This document shows, in pieces, positions 23,222 through 34,255 of a DNA stretch of 64,000 bases. Made by a program: the position numbers and the translations under genes. How positions within the stretch are numbered: the first letter of the stretch is position 1; each line of letters opens with the position of its first letter. Origin of the DNA: Gari tellinella (Eukaryota; Mollusca; Bivalvia; Cardiida; Psammobiidae); the NCBI GenBank assembly GCA_922989275.2, contig OV277856.1, positions 56,181,358 to 56,245,357 on the forward strand, written 5' to 3'. Under the pieces are notes generated by a model, which was not told the DNA's origin, did not search any database, and saw nothing but the letters and a program-made list of their open reading frames with translations.

Positions 23222-23645
23222 TTAATCCATTACCTCATAGCCTATTTCTAGTTTTGAAGATAGGTTACTACTTAAAGCAGGTTGAAAGTAAAGCAGAATG
23301 CGCCTTAGGGCGCATTCTGCTTTATTTTCAGCCTGAGTTAAGCTGTCAGCTGCTAGAAAATAGAAATTATTTCTAATCTTAGATATTCACAACTGTATAA
23401 ATTGGAACTATTTTCTTCAGTGGAGGGATAAATTAGAGGCGTAAAAAGACGTATTTGTGGGTAATGGTTTAAATTCATTTGCCTACTGAAGAAAACAGTT
23501 CCTCTTTATACAGATATGATAATATACAGTAAGTAAAAAATTATTTATGATATCCTAGCTGAAAATAGCTTAAACCAGGCAAAGAATAAAGCTAAATGTG
23601 CCTTAAGTGGTCAACTAGAAAAAGGTTATGGGGTCAAGGGTTACC
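23222..23645 (+). mobile_element. Family A element and an adjoining A remnant
   Basis: 23222-23472 runs TTAATCCATTACCTCATAGC to GTAATGGTTTAA, hairpin 23280-23335. 23473-23640 is a decayed copy in the opposite orientation. Confidence 0.75.
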
Positions 23646-24501
23646 ATGATAACCATAACTGTAAAATGTGCAGTTCTGTTTATGTAATACATATTATGTA
23701 CTTACTGTATTGACGAATTGCACATAATTATGTTGGGAAGAAATAGCAACCCCAGCTGATAAGCCTAGCCACTTAAGAATTTGGGTAAAAATCGATACCA
23801 CCTGTACAAAACTTCATTTTTCTATTATTCATTATTTCTAAAGTGCATAAAATTATATATCAAATAAATCGGAATTAAACAAGCTATTTAATGGTGTGAT
23901 TAACAATTCTGTAGTATAAGCTATAGTGATGTTATCACAAGTTAAATCCACTGTGGATCGCCGATTTTTCCAGTTTTGCGTAATCGGTAATTTTTTACAT
24001 GAACTTTCTGCATGTACATCGCGTGACCTTTGTGCGGATCATTTTGGCGCTATAAATATTCATAAGTTGTTTTTAACCAATCAGAGAAGAGATCTATCTT
24101 CGCTCCGGAATTTTTGGTTATTTCCTATGTTGACAAACAAAAAAGTTACGATGACCTGAAGTCTGGGCCAAATTTCAGAAAATTCTCATGTTGAGTATAA
24201 AAACCGATGGTACGATCGTATTTAATATACTTTTCTCTTTCTATTGCTATCAACCATTATGAAATACGATGTAAATTAAGCGCAGGCTTTTAAATTGAAT
24301 TTGGCGATTTTACCCAGCGAGTCGGTTCAGCGTGAGCGAGTGACTGACGGCCGCCATCTTGAATATTTTATAAACAGTGACAACGAGATGCGTCTGTTAT
24401 AACTTATATAAACCCGCGTTTAAGCTCAAATAAAGCTGAAAGAATTGCTCCAAACGGGTTCTTTTCAACAAACAATGAATAAGCAAAGGTTAATGTTTCA
24501 T
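23646..24501. other. Region without recognisable mobile element; holds the second TISU motif
   Basis: No hairpin families detected. Contains CpG-bearing sequence around 24300-24420 and the minus-strand TISU match. A 77-codon open frame at 23926-24159 has no features I recognise. Confidence 0.4.
24348..24359 (-). promoter_or_regulatory. Second perfect TISU-like element (minus strand)
   Basis: On the minus strand CAAGATGGCGGC is a perfect TISU match. Its ATG opens a short frame, MAAVSHSLTLNRLA, that runs into GG/GTAAAA, a plausible splice donor at 24313. The surrounding stretch (about 23650-24500) is free of recognisable hairpin elements and locally richer in CpG. This could be the first exon of a small gene nested in the lectin gene's intron 2, or a YY1 site in an unrecognised element. 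I found no convincing second exon. Confidence 0.35.
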
Positions 24502-24752
24502 TTAACCCATTACCCCATAAATACACTTTTTATGCCTTTAATTTATACCTCCACTGAAGAAAAAAGTTTCAATTTAAACAGTCATGAATAAGTATTATCA
24601 GATATTTTTTCTATATTCTAGCAAATTATAGCTTAAAGCAGGCTGAAAGTCAAGCAGAATGTGCCTTAAGGCACATTCTGCTTAACTTTCAATCTGATTT
24701 AAGTGATCACCAAGTTTCAAAACTAGAAACAGACTATGGGGTATTGGGTTAA
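24502..24752 (-). mobile_element. Family A TTAA element
   Basis: TTAACCCATTACCCCATAAA to TATGGGGTATTGGGTTAA, hairpin 24636-24703. Confidence 0.86.
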
Positions 24753-25050
24753 AGGATTAAACAGAATTCTCAACTAGAAGGCACTTATTAGTTTATAATT
24801 ATTCCACCAAGACAACGAATGGAAATATATATAGATACTTTCTACCTGCAATGAAATCTCCCCCTGACTATAAGCTGATAACTAAAGATGACAGATTTTT
24901 ATTAAACAGGGTATCGTAATCCATCACAATGCTTAATTCAAACTCTCGTTAATCCAAATTATTTTCTTGGTCCCATGGAATTTGGATTAATGAGCATGGG
25001 CTGAAGGTGATTTGCACTATATGAATGCTAAGGAGGAAAGGGTAAAAACA

Positions 25051-25460
25051 ACAAGAGGCCCATGGGCTATCTTTCGCTCACCTGAGAATAGCTGTACTAG
25101 GGTTTCAGACAAGAAGATTTTATAAATTTTCATTGTAAAAATCTATTTTTAGCTCCTGTGACCTAGATATGCAATGGACCAGAACCTTTTGAATATTATT
25201 GTTAAAGGACATCTAGAAGTGTCACAATTCCACATATCAAAGCTCTAGCGAGGAGAAGATGTTTGAAAATTTCAATACATAACTCTATATAAAATTGTGA
25301 CCCCAGGGGAGGGGCTAATTTTGACCCCAGGGGCATGATAATTGACAAATGGGGAGAATGATTTATGTCCAAATGCTGGGTTATTTTTTACCCATGGGGC
25401 ATAGCTTGAACAATCTTGATAGAGGACCTGTAGATGTGAAAAGAAGACTGCAGATCAATT
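25051..25460 (+). repeat. Bivalve-type dispersed repeat
   Basis: Begins CAAGAGGCCCATGGGCTATC, followed by TCGCTCACCTGAG, and later GTGACCCCAGGGGAGGGGC. I recall this head and the GACCCCAGGGG blocks as a very common dispersed repeat in bivalves; its class is uncertain. Confidence 0.5.
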
Positions 25461-25835
25461 CATAAATTCTGTAAAGTGATGACACCATTCAAACACACAT
25501 ACAGGCAGATCTGTACATACCCCTCAACGACTCGTCACAAGGATAAAACTAACACTGTCTTTCAATTTCAGTCAGCTATGAAATGCTTCTAGCTCTGTTG
25601 ATTTTGGTTTTATATTTTAATCTATTTGTCCATGCAAAACCGTAAAGTCCTGATGGCATTCTAAAGTCTCACATCAGTGATGCAACTTTTGCAGAGTCTA
25701 AGGCAAGTTGCTTCTTCAAGTAACATGAACGTGAAACAAAATGTTTCTGCAGAAGCTTTCTGCATTACTTTAAATCTTTTTTAAACCGCATCTGTCTTCA
25801 ACACCATAAGGTTAGTTTTCCCATGGTTTGCGCTA

Positions 25836-26436
25836 CAGTGGAGAAGACATTGTTCAATTACTAAAGTTTTTCTAAAACAATTATTTCCATTTAAATGCAA
25901 GCAGTTTGGAGCCAAACCAGACGCCTGGTAACCCTGCATCTGATCAGGCTCATGCTTGAGGTGAAACCATGATAACCTTTTCAACCAGTTTCGATCCTGA
26001 GGAGACACTGCGTAATGCAGCGTCTCATCAGGATCCAAACTGTTTGACACTCTGAATCTGAAAAGAAATTTTGAAAATTCCATTTTAACCCCCCTCCCCC
26101 CCCATCGAAGCACCTTTTAGCACATTCACATTATTTCTCCACTTAAAAAAAACAGTTCTAATTTAATTAGTCAGGATTATGTATTATAAGACATAGTTTC
26201 CACATTCTAGCAGATGGAAGCTTAAAGCAGGCTGAAAGTAAAGCAGAATGTGCCTTAAGGCACATTCTGCTTTACTTTCAACCTGCTTGAAGTGGTCACA
26301 TATTTTCAAAATTAGAAACAGGCAATGGGATAATAGGTTAAGAACGCTAGCAGATGAGATTTGTTGCAAATGAAAATACAAAATATTACCCAGAATGCTA
26401 AGAATTAAACAGGAAAGCATAACGTCTTCTCTACTG
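25836..26436 (+). mobile_element. Family E TA element containing D containing A
   Basis: Left E end CAGTGGAGAAGACATTGTTC; right E end CGTCTTCTCTACTG, TA outside both. The E core starts GCAGTTTGGAGCCAAACC and is cut off near 25950, where a D copy begins (to 26407, GAATGCTAAGAATTAA). Inside the D tail sits an A. Confidence 0.78.
26085..26341 (-). mobile_element. Family A TTAA element nested in D
   Basis: TTAACCCCCCTCCCCCCCCC to GGGATAATAGGTTAA, hairpin 26222-26290. The host D tail reads ATTCCATTT-TTAA-GAACGCTAGCAG across it. The C-rich start looks like slippage in the usual CCCATTACCCC. Confidence 0.84.
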
Positions 26437-26587
26437 TAACAGCGTGGTTTTACTGTATTCATTAAAACCCCATCAATCACAATTGCCATTCTCAATTACA
26501 ACAAACTGGTCATCTAATTTCATTACCAAGTGGCTGCTACCAGTGAGATATTAGATAAAAGATGCATGTTGCACTTGCAGCATTCAT

Positions 26588-27020
26588 ACTTCATGAGTAC
26601 AGTCACACCTCAATCTCTCAAAGTCCCTTTGAACCCTAGTCCCCCATATTGGCGTCATTTGCAAACAGTGTACATGTGAATAGTACACTTGTCCTATGCA
26701 AACAGTGATGACCCAGATCAGAGGGCTCCCTGGAGCCCTCTATTCAGGGTCTTCACTGTTTGTCATAATGCCAAACATTGACAAAAACAACCCTTAAAAG
26801 TCAGAAATGGACTAAACTTAAATGGAAACTGGAATTGTCCATTTAAAGTTTCAGGGAGGAAAGAGTTTAAAGTCGAACCTGCTTATATTTCTACAATTTA
26901 TTTTCAATATTTGAAACTCGCTGATGTTGAACATATCCATATTTCAAAGTTAAAACGTGGCTTAGCCACATTTTAACTTTGAAATATGGATTTGTTTAAC
27001 AAAAGCGATTTCCAGGTATC
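26588..27020 (-). mobile_element. Family G element interrupted by a B copy
   Basis: CAGTCACACCTCAATCTCTC at the left, then a B copy at about 26627-26872 (CCTTTGAACCCTAGTCCCCC to TTTCAGGGAGGAAAGAG). G resumes with TGAACATATCCATATTTCAA and a hairpin AGTTAAAACGTGGCTTAGCC. The join is less clean than in other nests. Confidence 0.6.
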
Positions 27021-27307
27021 AAAGTATTACTGTATTATAATGAAATTGAAGTCTGTGTGAAATCATGAGCAATGTCATGGAAAATTGACCTTCCATCCAA
27101 GTGTGATTTTAGGCATTTTAACACTCACATTGCCCTCTCTGCAAATGTATTAGATTTTACTTTTCCCTGTATTCTGTAATAAAACTTCTTGCTAGTAGAA
27201 CATCTTAATTTTATACTTTCTGATATAGATTCTAAGATTATAGATGTCACTATGTCAAAGCAAAAAGCTCAATAACAAAGTTTCTGCTATCTTCACTTGG
27301 TTTAACT

Positions 27308-27559
27308 TTAACCCTTTACCTGATAGCCTATTTCTATTATTGAAAATAGGTGACTACTTAAAGCAGGTTGAAAGTAAAGCAGAATGCGCCCTAAGGCGCA
27401 TTCTGCTTTACTTTCAGCCTGCTTTAAGCTTCCAAGTGCTAGAATATTGAAAAATTTCCCTATACTATATAATCATGACTGATTAAATTGGAACTATTTT
27501 CTTCAGCGGAGGAATAAATTAAATACGCTAAAAGTCGATTCTATGGGGGAAAGGGTTAA
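27308..27559 (+). mobile_element. Family A TTAA element
   Basis: TTAACCCTTTACCTGATAGC to CTATGGGGGAAAGGGTTAA, hairpin 27357-27428. Confidence 0.87.
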
Positions 27560-27572
27560 GCAATCACCTGCT

Positions 27573-28080
27573 TTAACCCATTATCCCACACTGTGCATAG
27601 TTTGTTTCCAGTACTGAAGATAGGCAACTACTTAAAGCAGGTTGTAGGTAAAGCAGAATGCACCTTAAAGGCCTTCTGATATACTTTCAGCCTGCTTAAC
27701 CCTTTCCCCCATAAAAGCGCCTTTTAGCGAATATGATTTATTCCTCCGCTGAAGAATTTAGTTCCAATTTAATCAGTAATGAATATGTATTTTAGGGAAT
27801 ATTTTCTATATTATAGTACATGATAGCTTAAAGCAGGCTGAAAGTAAAGCAGAATGCGCCCTAAGGCGCATTCTGCTTTACTTTCAACCTGCTTTAAGTA
27901 GTCACCTATCTTAAGTACTAGAAATAGGCTACCAGGTAAAGGGTTAAGCTACAATCTGCTATAGGATATAGAAAATATTTCTTATAGATGGTATTCATGA
28001 ATGTATAAAGTAGAATTATTTTCTTCAGTGGAGGAATAAATTAAAGACGTAAAAAGGCATATCTATGTGTTATGGGTTAA
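27573..28080 (+). mobile_element. Family A element interrupted by another A
   Basis: Outer copy TTAACCCATTATCCCACACT ... CTATGTGTTATGGGTTAA, split at the TTAA at the hairpin foot (CAGCCTGC-TTAA-GCTACAATC). Confidence 0.84.
27696..27947 (-). mobile_element. Family A TTAA element nested in an A
   Basis: TTAACCCTTTCCCCCATAAA to CAGGTAAAGGGTTAA, hairpin 27833-27899, opposite orientation to the host. The integration site matches that of 19585-19838. Confidence 0.86.
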
Positions 28081-28386
28081 ACATTCTTGGGTATATATAG
28101 ATGATTTGCACTTTTACCAAAGGAGGAAAAGGTCCAATTAACCTTACATGTTCATTAAAGTTTAATTGGCCACTTACTACAAGTTTAACTATCAGGAACT
28201 ATCTTATGAACATCACAACACTTAATCTATAGCTTGCTTTCAATATTTGAGACAGGTGGTTCCTTAAGCAGGCTTTATAGGAGAAGGTTTCTGCTTTACG
28301 TTCATCCTACTTTAAGCACCCAATTGGCAAGATGCAAGAAATAATTCCTATAAGGAATAAGGATATGGTTGAACCATAAAAAGGTA

Positions 28387-28568
28387 GAGTAAAACCTCTC
28401 TATAACGACCACTAAAAAAGAAGGTTAATGGATATATAAAATACAGGTGACAGCTTAAAGCAATGTGACAGTAAAACAGTTTTACTGTCACCTTGCTGTA
28501 AGCAGTCACCTGCCTCAACATCTAATAAATAACAAATTTTAATGGCCGTTATAGAGAGGTTTTACTGT
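28387..28568 (+). mobile_element. Family F TA element
   Basis: AGTAAAACCTCTCTATAACG and its inverted complement ending GGTTTTACTG. Central hairpin GCTTAAAGCAATGTGACAGT / ACTGTCACCTTGCTGTAAGC, shortened at the apex. Confidence 0.82.
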
Positions 28569-28569
28569 A

Positions 28570-29227
28570 CATGTATGTATGTCAATGAGGAAATTATGTA
28601 TAACAGTCAAGAAGGTGTCTCCATGGGGTTGGGGGTTGCAGTATGGTTACCTACATGCTATTAACGAATGTTATCTGCTTCTAGAAGCAACATATTCATC
28701 TGCATTGTTTCCTGAAATACAAACTACAAACAATCTGTAGATGAGATGCTGAGTTACTAAATAAGAGTCTTTTTTTGGATTTGAATTGTTTTTAAATACT
28801 GGTTAATTCACTCCTTACATGCACTTTATGAATAGAAAAAGCACCAACATTTTATCACCACAATCTTTTATAACAGAATTTTATATGGGAAACTATAGTG
28901 TCTCAGGTACTTTAATTTTTGCATTCATATACATCCATTGATTTGGTCTGTTAACCATGTACTGGGTAACATCATAAAATATTTACACTGTAAAGCCATG
29001 GTATGACATATATGGTAGCAAGATTATAAGTCAAATTCCAACTAATACAACACAAAAGCGGCCTATTATTGCATGTTTAAAGCTGGTAGGTGCATGCTAT
29101 CAGATTGAAAGGCCTTTCAGAACTTTCTGCAAACTATTAGCCTGCTTTAAGCTGCCATCTGTCTGTAACATCAGTAGAAAGTCTTCTGAGTGGATGTATC
29201 ACTAAGGTTTTACTGTATTTATAACTA
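28570..29227. other. No gene seen
   Basis: AT-rich sequence; a degraded A-like hairpin at about 29080-29160 (AGAACTTTCTGC). Nothing else recognised. Confidence 0.4.
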
Positions 29228-29357
29228 CAGTCAAAACTCGATACTACGAACTCTCATTAGTTCGAACATACCCAAATTTCAAAGTTAAAACGTGGCTTAG
29301 CCGCGTTTTAACTTTGAAATATGGGTATGTTCGACTTAAGCAAGATTGAGTTATCAA
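29228..29357 (+). mobile_element. Family G element, truncated
   Basis: CAGTCAAAACTCGATACTAC opens the copy; hairpin arms CATACCCAAATTTCAAAGTT and complement around AAACGTGGCTTAGCCGCGTT. The right end is eroded. Confidence 0.68.
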
Positions 29358-29599
29358 AATTAAACTCATGAAATACTGGTAAGGTTACTAAGATCTAAGC
29401 CAGTTTGAGGTAATGAGTCCCAACTGTATATGTGTCCTGCGAGTGTGGGGAAAAATAATAAATTTACAAACGTACACTTTAGATATAACAAAAATTCAAA
29501 TCAGATCAAAATGCAGGTGTCTGACATAAATACAAGAAGCGTTATGAAAGAAAGTAACATTAAGATATCAACCCTTATCATGCTGAATCTCAAATGAAC

Positions 29600-29833
29600 T
29601 TTAACCCATTACCCCATTAATACACCTTTTCACACCTAAACATTTATTCCTCCACTGAAGAAAATAGTTCCACTTTATACAGTCATGAATATGTGCAAAA
29701 AATATTTTCTTTAACCTAGGACATGTAGATAGTAGATCCCCCTTAAAGCAGGCTGAAAGTAAAGCAGAATGCGCATTAAGGCGCATTCTGCATTACTTTC
29801 AATCTGCTTTAAGTGGTCACCTGCCTTCAAAAC
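29600..29833 (-). mobile_element. Family A element, right end lost
   Basis: TTAACCCATTACCCCATTAA, hairpin 29747-29812, then the flank diverges after CACCTGCCTTCAAAAC. F-like remnants follow to about 30020, and a B core at 30345-30412. Confidence 0.75.
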
Positions 29834-30514
29834 GTCAAAGAAACGTGAACTGTCAAACTTGTGTTTATTTAGTCAGTCTGTGAAGAATATTTAGTCCCTT
29901 AAAACAGGTGACAAGCAAATGTACATATAGAACAATAGAAGGTTCCTTATAGTAAGGACTTTCTGTTATAGGAGCTTTCTGCTTTACTCTCACCTTGCTT
30001 TAAGCAGTCTTTAAAACTTTTGAATATGGTACGTTTGCACGTTTGGTACATATGCAGCTTAAAGCAGGCTGAAATTTGCACTTTTGGCTATGAAGGAAAA
30101 GGTTGAAGTCTAATAAACTATAAAATAAGCTGTGGCCAGGGATCAATCCCCCACTTCTTGCCTTATTGCCAGCCACTGTATCGACTAAGCTATTGAAGCA
30201 GGTAAACACTGCCAATGAACATTGCAAGCATGAAATGATTTAACCAGAGTTGTCTGAACACAACCATTATCCATTCAAAGTGCTTTTAAACAACTATCAG
30301 CTTTTATCTTTCACTGTGCCAGACACTAGCAATATAAATATGTTATGCAAGCCGTGAAGACCCTGATCAGAGGGCTCCTTGAGGAGCCCTCTGATCAGGA
30401 TCTGCACCGTTTGGTTTACTTTTAAATGTCAAAAATCAGCTCTTAAAAAATAAGAATAAAATGATCAAGTTTTTAAGTTGGAATATTCCGTTTGACAATG
30501 CAGTATAGTCAGGG

Positions 30515-30721
30515 TTAACTCTTCACATGCTAGCGGCGTATATATCTGCCACAGTGATAATCTTTGCAAACAATTTGGATCCAGATGAGACGTCGCGTAA
30601 CGCAAACAGTTTGCCATTCTGACCCTGAATTTAAAAGAAATTTTGAAAAATTCTAATTTTAGAATAAAAGCAGACAACAATTGTTGCAGACGAAAAAATT
30701 ACCCAGCATGCAAAGAGTTAA
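30515..30721 (-). mobile_element. Family D TTAA element with one hairpin arm deleted
   Basis: TTAACTCTTCACATGCTAGC to CAGCATGCAAAGAGTTAA. The left arm GGATCCAGATGAGACGTCGC jumps to GCAAACAGTTTGCC. Confidence 0.78.
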
Positions 30722-31088
30722 TAGGGAATATTCTGTATTCAAGCATGCCTGCACTGTGTCACACATGCAGCTCAAGTGCAGGCACAGGAAGACTTTATGA
30801 CTTAACAGTGTTTAAGTTTATTGTTTCACTTTATCTGGAGACAAAACGATAAAATGTTAACGTATAATTTATAAACATCTCTAGCTAAGTGGGAGTCAAT
30901 AATTAAATAGAAACTTCTATAGATATTCTGCAATAACAATTAACTCTCAGTCTGTATCAATATTTCAGTTATTCAGTCATCAAGAAAAACAATTTAATAA
31001 AGGTTATTCTTGAAAAAGGCCATTGGCCTTTATACAGATATCGAGTCATTACTGCATATTGATGTATTGACATTACCTAAGGAATATT

Positions 31089-31527
31089 TTAACCCATTAC
31101 TCAACAGATACACCTTTTAATGCATTTTAATTTATTCCTCCACTGAAGAAAACAGTTCCACTTTATACAGTAATGAATATACAACATAAGATCTATATAT
31201 TTCCTCTATCCAGAGTAGCAGATGGTAGCTTAAAGCAGGCTGAAAGTAAAGCAGAATGCACCTTAACCTGCTTTAAGTGGTCACCTATTTTCGAAACTAG
31301 AAACAGAATAGGGGGTAATGGGCAGGGCTCCAGATAAGAGGGAGTAAACTGAACTAATCCAATGTTTTCTCACTCATTTCAGCACCAAATCCTATGGTGT
31401 TACTACTCATTAGAATCGTCTCTTCGAGACGATTCTAATGAGTAGTGACACCATAGGGTTTAAAGCAGAAATAACGATTTTAGTTTTTGAAATACTCCCC
31501 TTATCTGGAGCTCTGGTAATGGGTTAA
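31089..31527 (-). mobile_element. Family A TTAA element hosting a C element
   Basis: TTAACCCATTACTCAACAGA ... GGTAATGGGTTAA. Its hairpin is reduced to GAAAGTAAAGCAGAATGCAC plus a short right foot. The C insertion lies in the last 20 bases. Confidence 0.82.
31323..31515 (-). mobile_element. Family C hAT-like element with perfect 8-bp duplication
   Basis: CAGGGCTCCAGATAAGAGGG to CTTATCTGGAGCTCTG, flanked by GTAATGGG at 31315-31322 and 31516-31523. Termini and an 8-bp duplication are the hAT pattern. The hairpin CATTAGAATCGTCTC/TTCGAGACGATTCTAATG is perfect, so this copy is young. Confidence 0.92.
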
Positions 31528-32160
31528 AGTAAAACCTTCCAATACTGTATCTCCTCCGTTAATTGCTTCTACCATTTCACACTATCATGTTTTGACGACT
31601 CATCAGAGCTGCCATTTACAGACAAGTTCTAATGAGTTATCACAGCATATGCCTTTGTCGAGACAAACAAAATTGTGTTTAAAATATTTCCATATATAAA
31701 GATGAAATAAATAAATCATTGGTCTATGCTGAATATGGATACCAGTAGTTTTAAATTCTATGCTTCTACTTTATCTTGAAATAAAAGTCCCAGGAAACAT
31801 TTTCTGTGCCCTGAAAAGAGCTTTCTGCATAACTTTCATCTTGCGTTAAGTTGCCACATGTTATCAAGGCAATAAATATGTCCAATGCTAGTGGTCGCTT
31901 TTAAAGTTTTGACTGGTAGTGAATTCTAATATCTGAACCTATGAAACTCATAACATGTTAACGTTTTCAAGATTCCAAGAGTGTTTTAAATTCAATGCAT
32001 CCATAATGATCCCCTCTGGATCTTTCATAACCAATTTAAATATCAGCACTGTTCTACAAATATTGAATGTTACATTGGCAAATCTCAACACATGTACTAA
32101 AACACACACACTTGAATTTGTCAATGTCAGCCTCAAGATGAGGACATACGTAGATAAAGG

Positions 32161-32411
32161 TTAACCTATTACCATATAAATATGCTTTTTATGCCTTCTA
32201 TTTATTCCTGCACTGAAGAAAATAGTTCCAATTTATTCAGTCAAGAATATGTAACATAAGAAATTTTTTCTACATCCTAGCAGATGGTAGCTTACAGCAG
32301 GCTGAAAGTAAAGCAGAATGTGCCTTAAGGCACATTCTGCTAAACTTTCAACCTGCTTTAATTGGTAACCTGTCTTCAAAACGAGAAATAAGCTATGGGG
32401 TAATGGGTTAA
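32161..32411 (-). mobile_element. Family A TTAA element
   Basis: TTAACCTATTACCATATAAA to ATGGGGTAATGGGTTAA, hairpin 32296-32362. Open frames over 31948-32164 upstream are not gene-like. Confidence 0.85.
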
Positions 32412-32497
32412 GAGAGTATTTCTACACTCAAGTCTTGTAATAAACGACTATTCAATAGAAGACCAAAGTGCCATATTTATAATGGGGGTTGTTTAAT

Positions 32498-32782
32498 TTG
32501 ACTTGACTTGACTTGACTTGATCCTGAGTTTATTTTTCAACTGTTGCGGGTGTCCCAGGGACTGGGGTAGGCAGCAGGTGGCTAGAGTGTCTAACACCCA
32601 GTCTCCACGCTTCTCTGTTCTGTGGATCTATGCCTGCAAGGCATCAGCCTTGACACAGTCTGACCAGGACTTTCTTGGTCTCCCTCTACCTCTGGAGCCA
32701 GTAACTGTCATACTCAAGGTTGAGTTGGTGCATGAAGTGGCACGAACGACGTGTCCATACCATCTCATGAAGAATAGAAATA
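32498..32782 (-). pseudogene. 3' end of a non-LTR retrotransposon (LINE), broken
   Basis: Read on the minus strand from 32782, the frame gives MRWYGHVVRA, then a Gly/Arg-rich GSRGRGRPRKSWSDCVKADA, one in-frame TAG, and then IHRTEKRGDW. RW.GHV.R followed by GRGRPR..W.DCV is the typical C-terminal tail of LINE reverse-transcriptase ORFs. It ends in (TCAAG)n repeats, seen as CTTGA on the plus strand at 32498-32522, a simple-repeat tail used by several LINE clades. It is 5'-truncated, abutting an A-family remnant near 32785. An open plus-strand frame here is a shadow. Confidence 0.72.
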
Positions 32783-33104
32783 ATGTAAAAAGCTCCTATG
32801 AGCTATTACATCAAGAGCATTCTGCTTTTCTCCCAGTCTGCTTTAAGTGCTTATCTGTCTTCAAAACCAAGAACAGACTGTGGGGTAGAATGTTAAATGA
32901 ATATCTGCTTAGCATAAGATTTACTTTACTAAGCTTTGCATGCAAATCACAAAAACTTTTTTGGTTACTACTGATTAGAAAATTATTCTCTGGCATTCTG
33001 GAAGAGTATTCACAACTAAGAATTTAATGGAGACAGATATAGCAGAAAATGTTGGGAAATCTTCACTTTGTTTCCTCTATTATTCTATGTAAAAGCCTGT
33101 ATAT

Positions 33105-33310
33105 ATCAGTAACATTTTGCATGCTAACAGTGAACTAATTGTTTCCTTTTCAAACATTTTGGATTCAGATGAGATGCTGCATAATGCAGCATCTCATCTG
33201 GATCCAAACTGTTTGCCACTCAGACGAAGTTTTGAAATTGTAATTTAGCAAGTTTTAATTTTAGAACAGTAGCAGACGGCAATTGTTGCAGATGACTATA
33301 TCAAATAGCG
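33105..33310 (-). mobile_element. Family D element, ends eroded
   Basis: GCATGCTAACAGTG at one side and AACAGTAGCAGACGGCAATT at the other; hairpin TTTGGATTCAGATGAGATGC with apex GCATAATGC at 33160-33215. Confidence 0.68.
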
Positions 33311-34026
33311 TTCAATGAGATAAGCACCCATATTCTTTGAATGGCCCAGCATTTAGGAATAATGGTTCACATTTGAATGAGAAGGGTGGCTATTTGTATT
33401 CTATGATTAAATTTTGTTCCATTTCCTTGTTCAGCAGAAATCAATTGGTAAGAATGTGTTTTAGTAGATTATGTTATAAAACAGCATTTTGCATTCCAAT
33501 GCACGGCTAATTGGATTATTATATTCGCCAATCTTTCATTACAATAAATCATTCACACTTCTGTCAGACTTAAATCCCCTATGAAAACAACAATCAAGAC
33601 AAACTTGATGAAGCTTTCTGTATAACTTTTTGTCCAGCATAAAGCTGCTACCTTTCTCCTTATACTGTAAAAATACCATCTGCTTCAAATTTGTTGTCCA
33701 CTATTTTAAAATTAAATAAAAATTTGTTGTCTACTTTTTTAAAATTAAATTAAACCTTCAAAGATATGTTAACCTGTTAAGACGTTACTGGCATAGATCT
33801 GATTTGGATCCAAATTGTTTGAAAATGACAGTCATGCCATGTCTTGCAAGATAGGGCTTAAGATTGTCAAAACATCACTTTTGACCCTTTCCTACATCAC
33901 TTTTGACCCTTTCCTTGATAGCATTTTTCATAGTTAAACCCATTCCTCCAAAAATACAGACATGTCTTTCAAGGTTCTAATAAATCCTGAGGAAAGAGTT
34001 ACAGGAAACCTTTCCTGCATCCTAAC

Positions 34027-34255
34027 AGATAAGTGTGCCCATATCCTGTTTCTAGTTTTGAAAACAGGTGACTACTTAAAGCAGGTTGAAATTCAAGCAG
34101 AATGAGCCTTAAGGTGCATTCTGCTTTATTATCAGCCTGCTTTTAAGATACCACCTGTTAGAATATAGAAAATATTTCTTAGTGGTAAGTGATCATGGAG
34201 GTATAAATTGAAACTACTTATATTTTGTTCAAGTGGGAAAATAAATTCAAGGAGT
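34027..34255 (+). mobile_element. Family A element, decayed
   Basis: CCATATCCTGTTTCTAGTTT, hairpin at 34075-34145 with several substitutions; ends not preserved. Confidence 0.65.

Noticed and set aside
26184..26495. 103-codon minus-strand frame
   Set aside because: Runs through the A hairpin and D tail; similar translations (KQVESKAECALRHILLYFQP) recur at every A copy and are repeat shadows.
32518..33027. 169-codon plus-strand open frame, the longest in the window
   Set aside because: It overlaps the minus-strand LINE tail and then an A remnant; the LINE reading on the other strand explains it.
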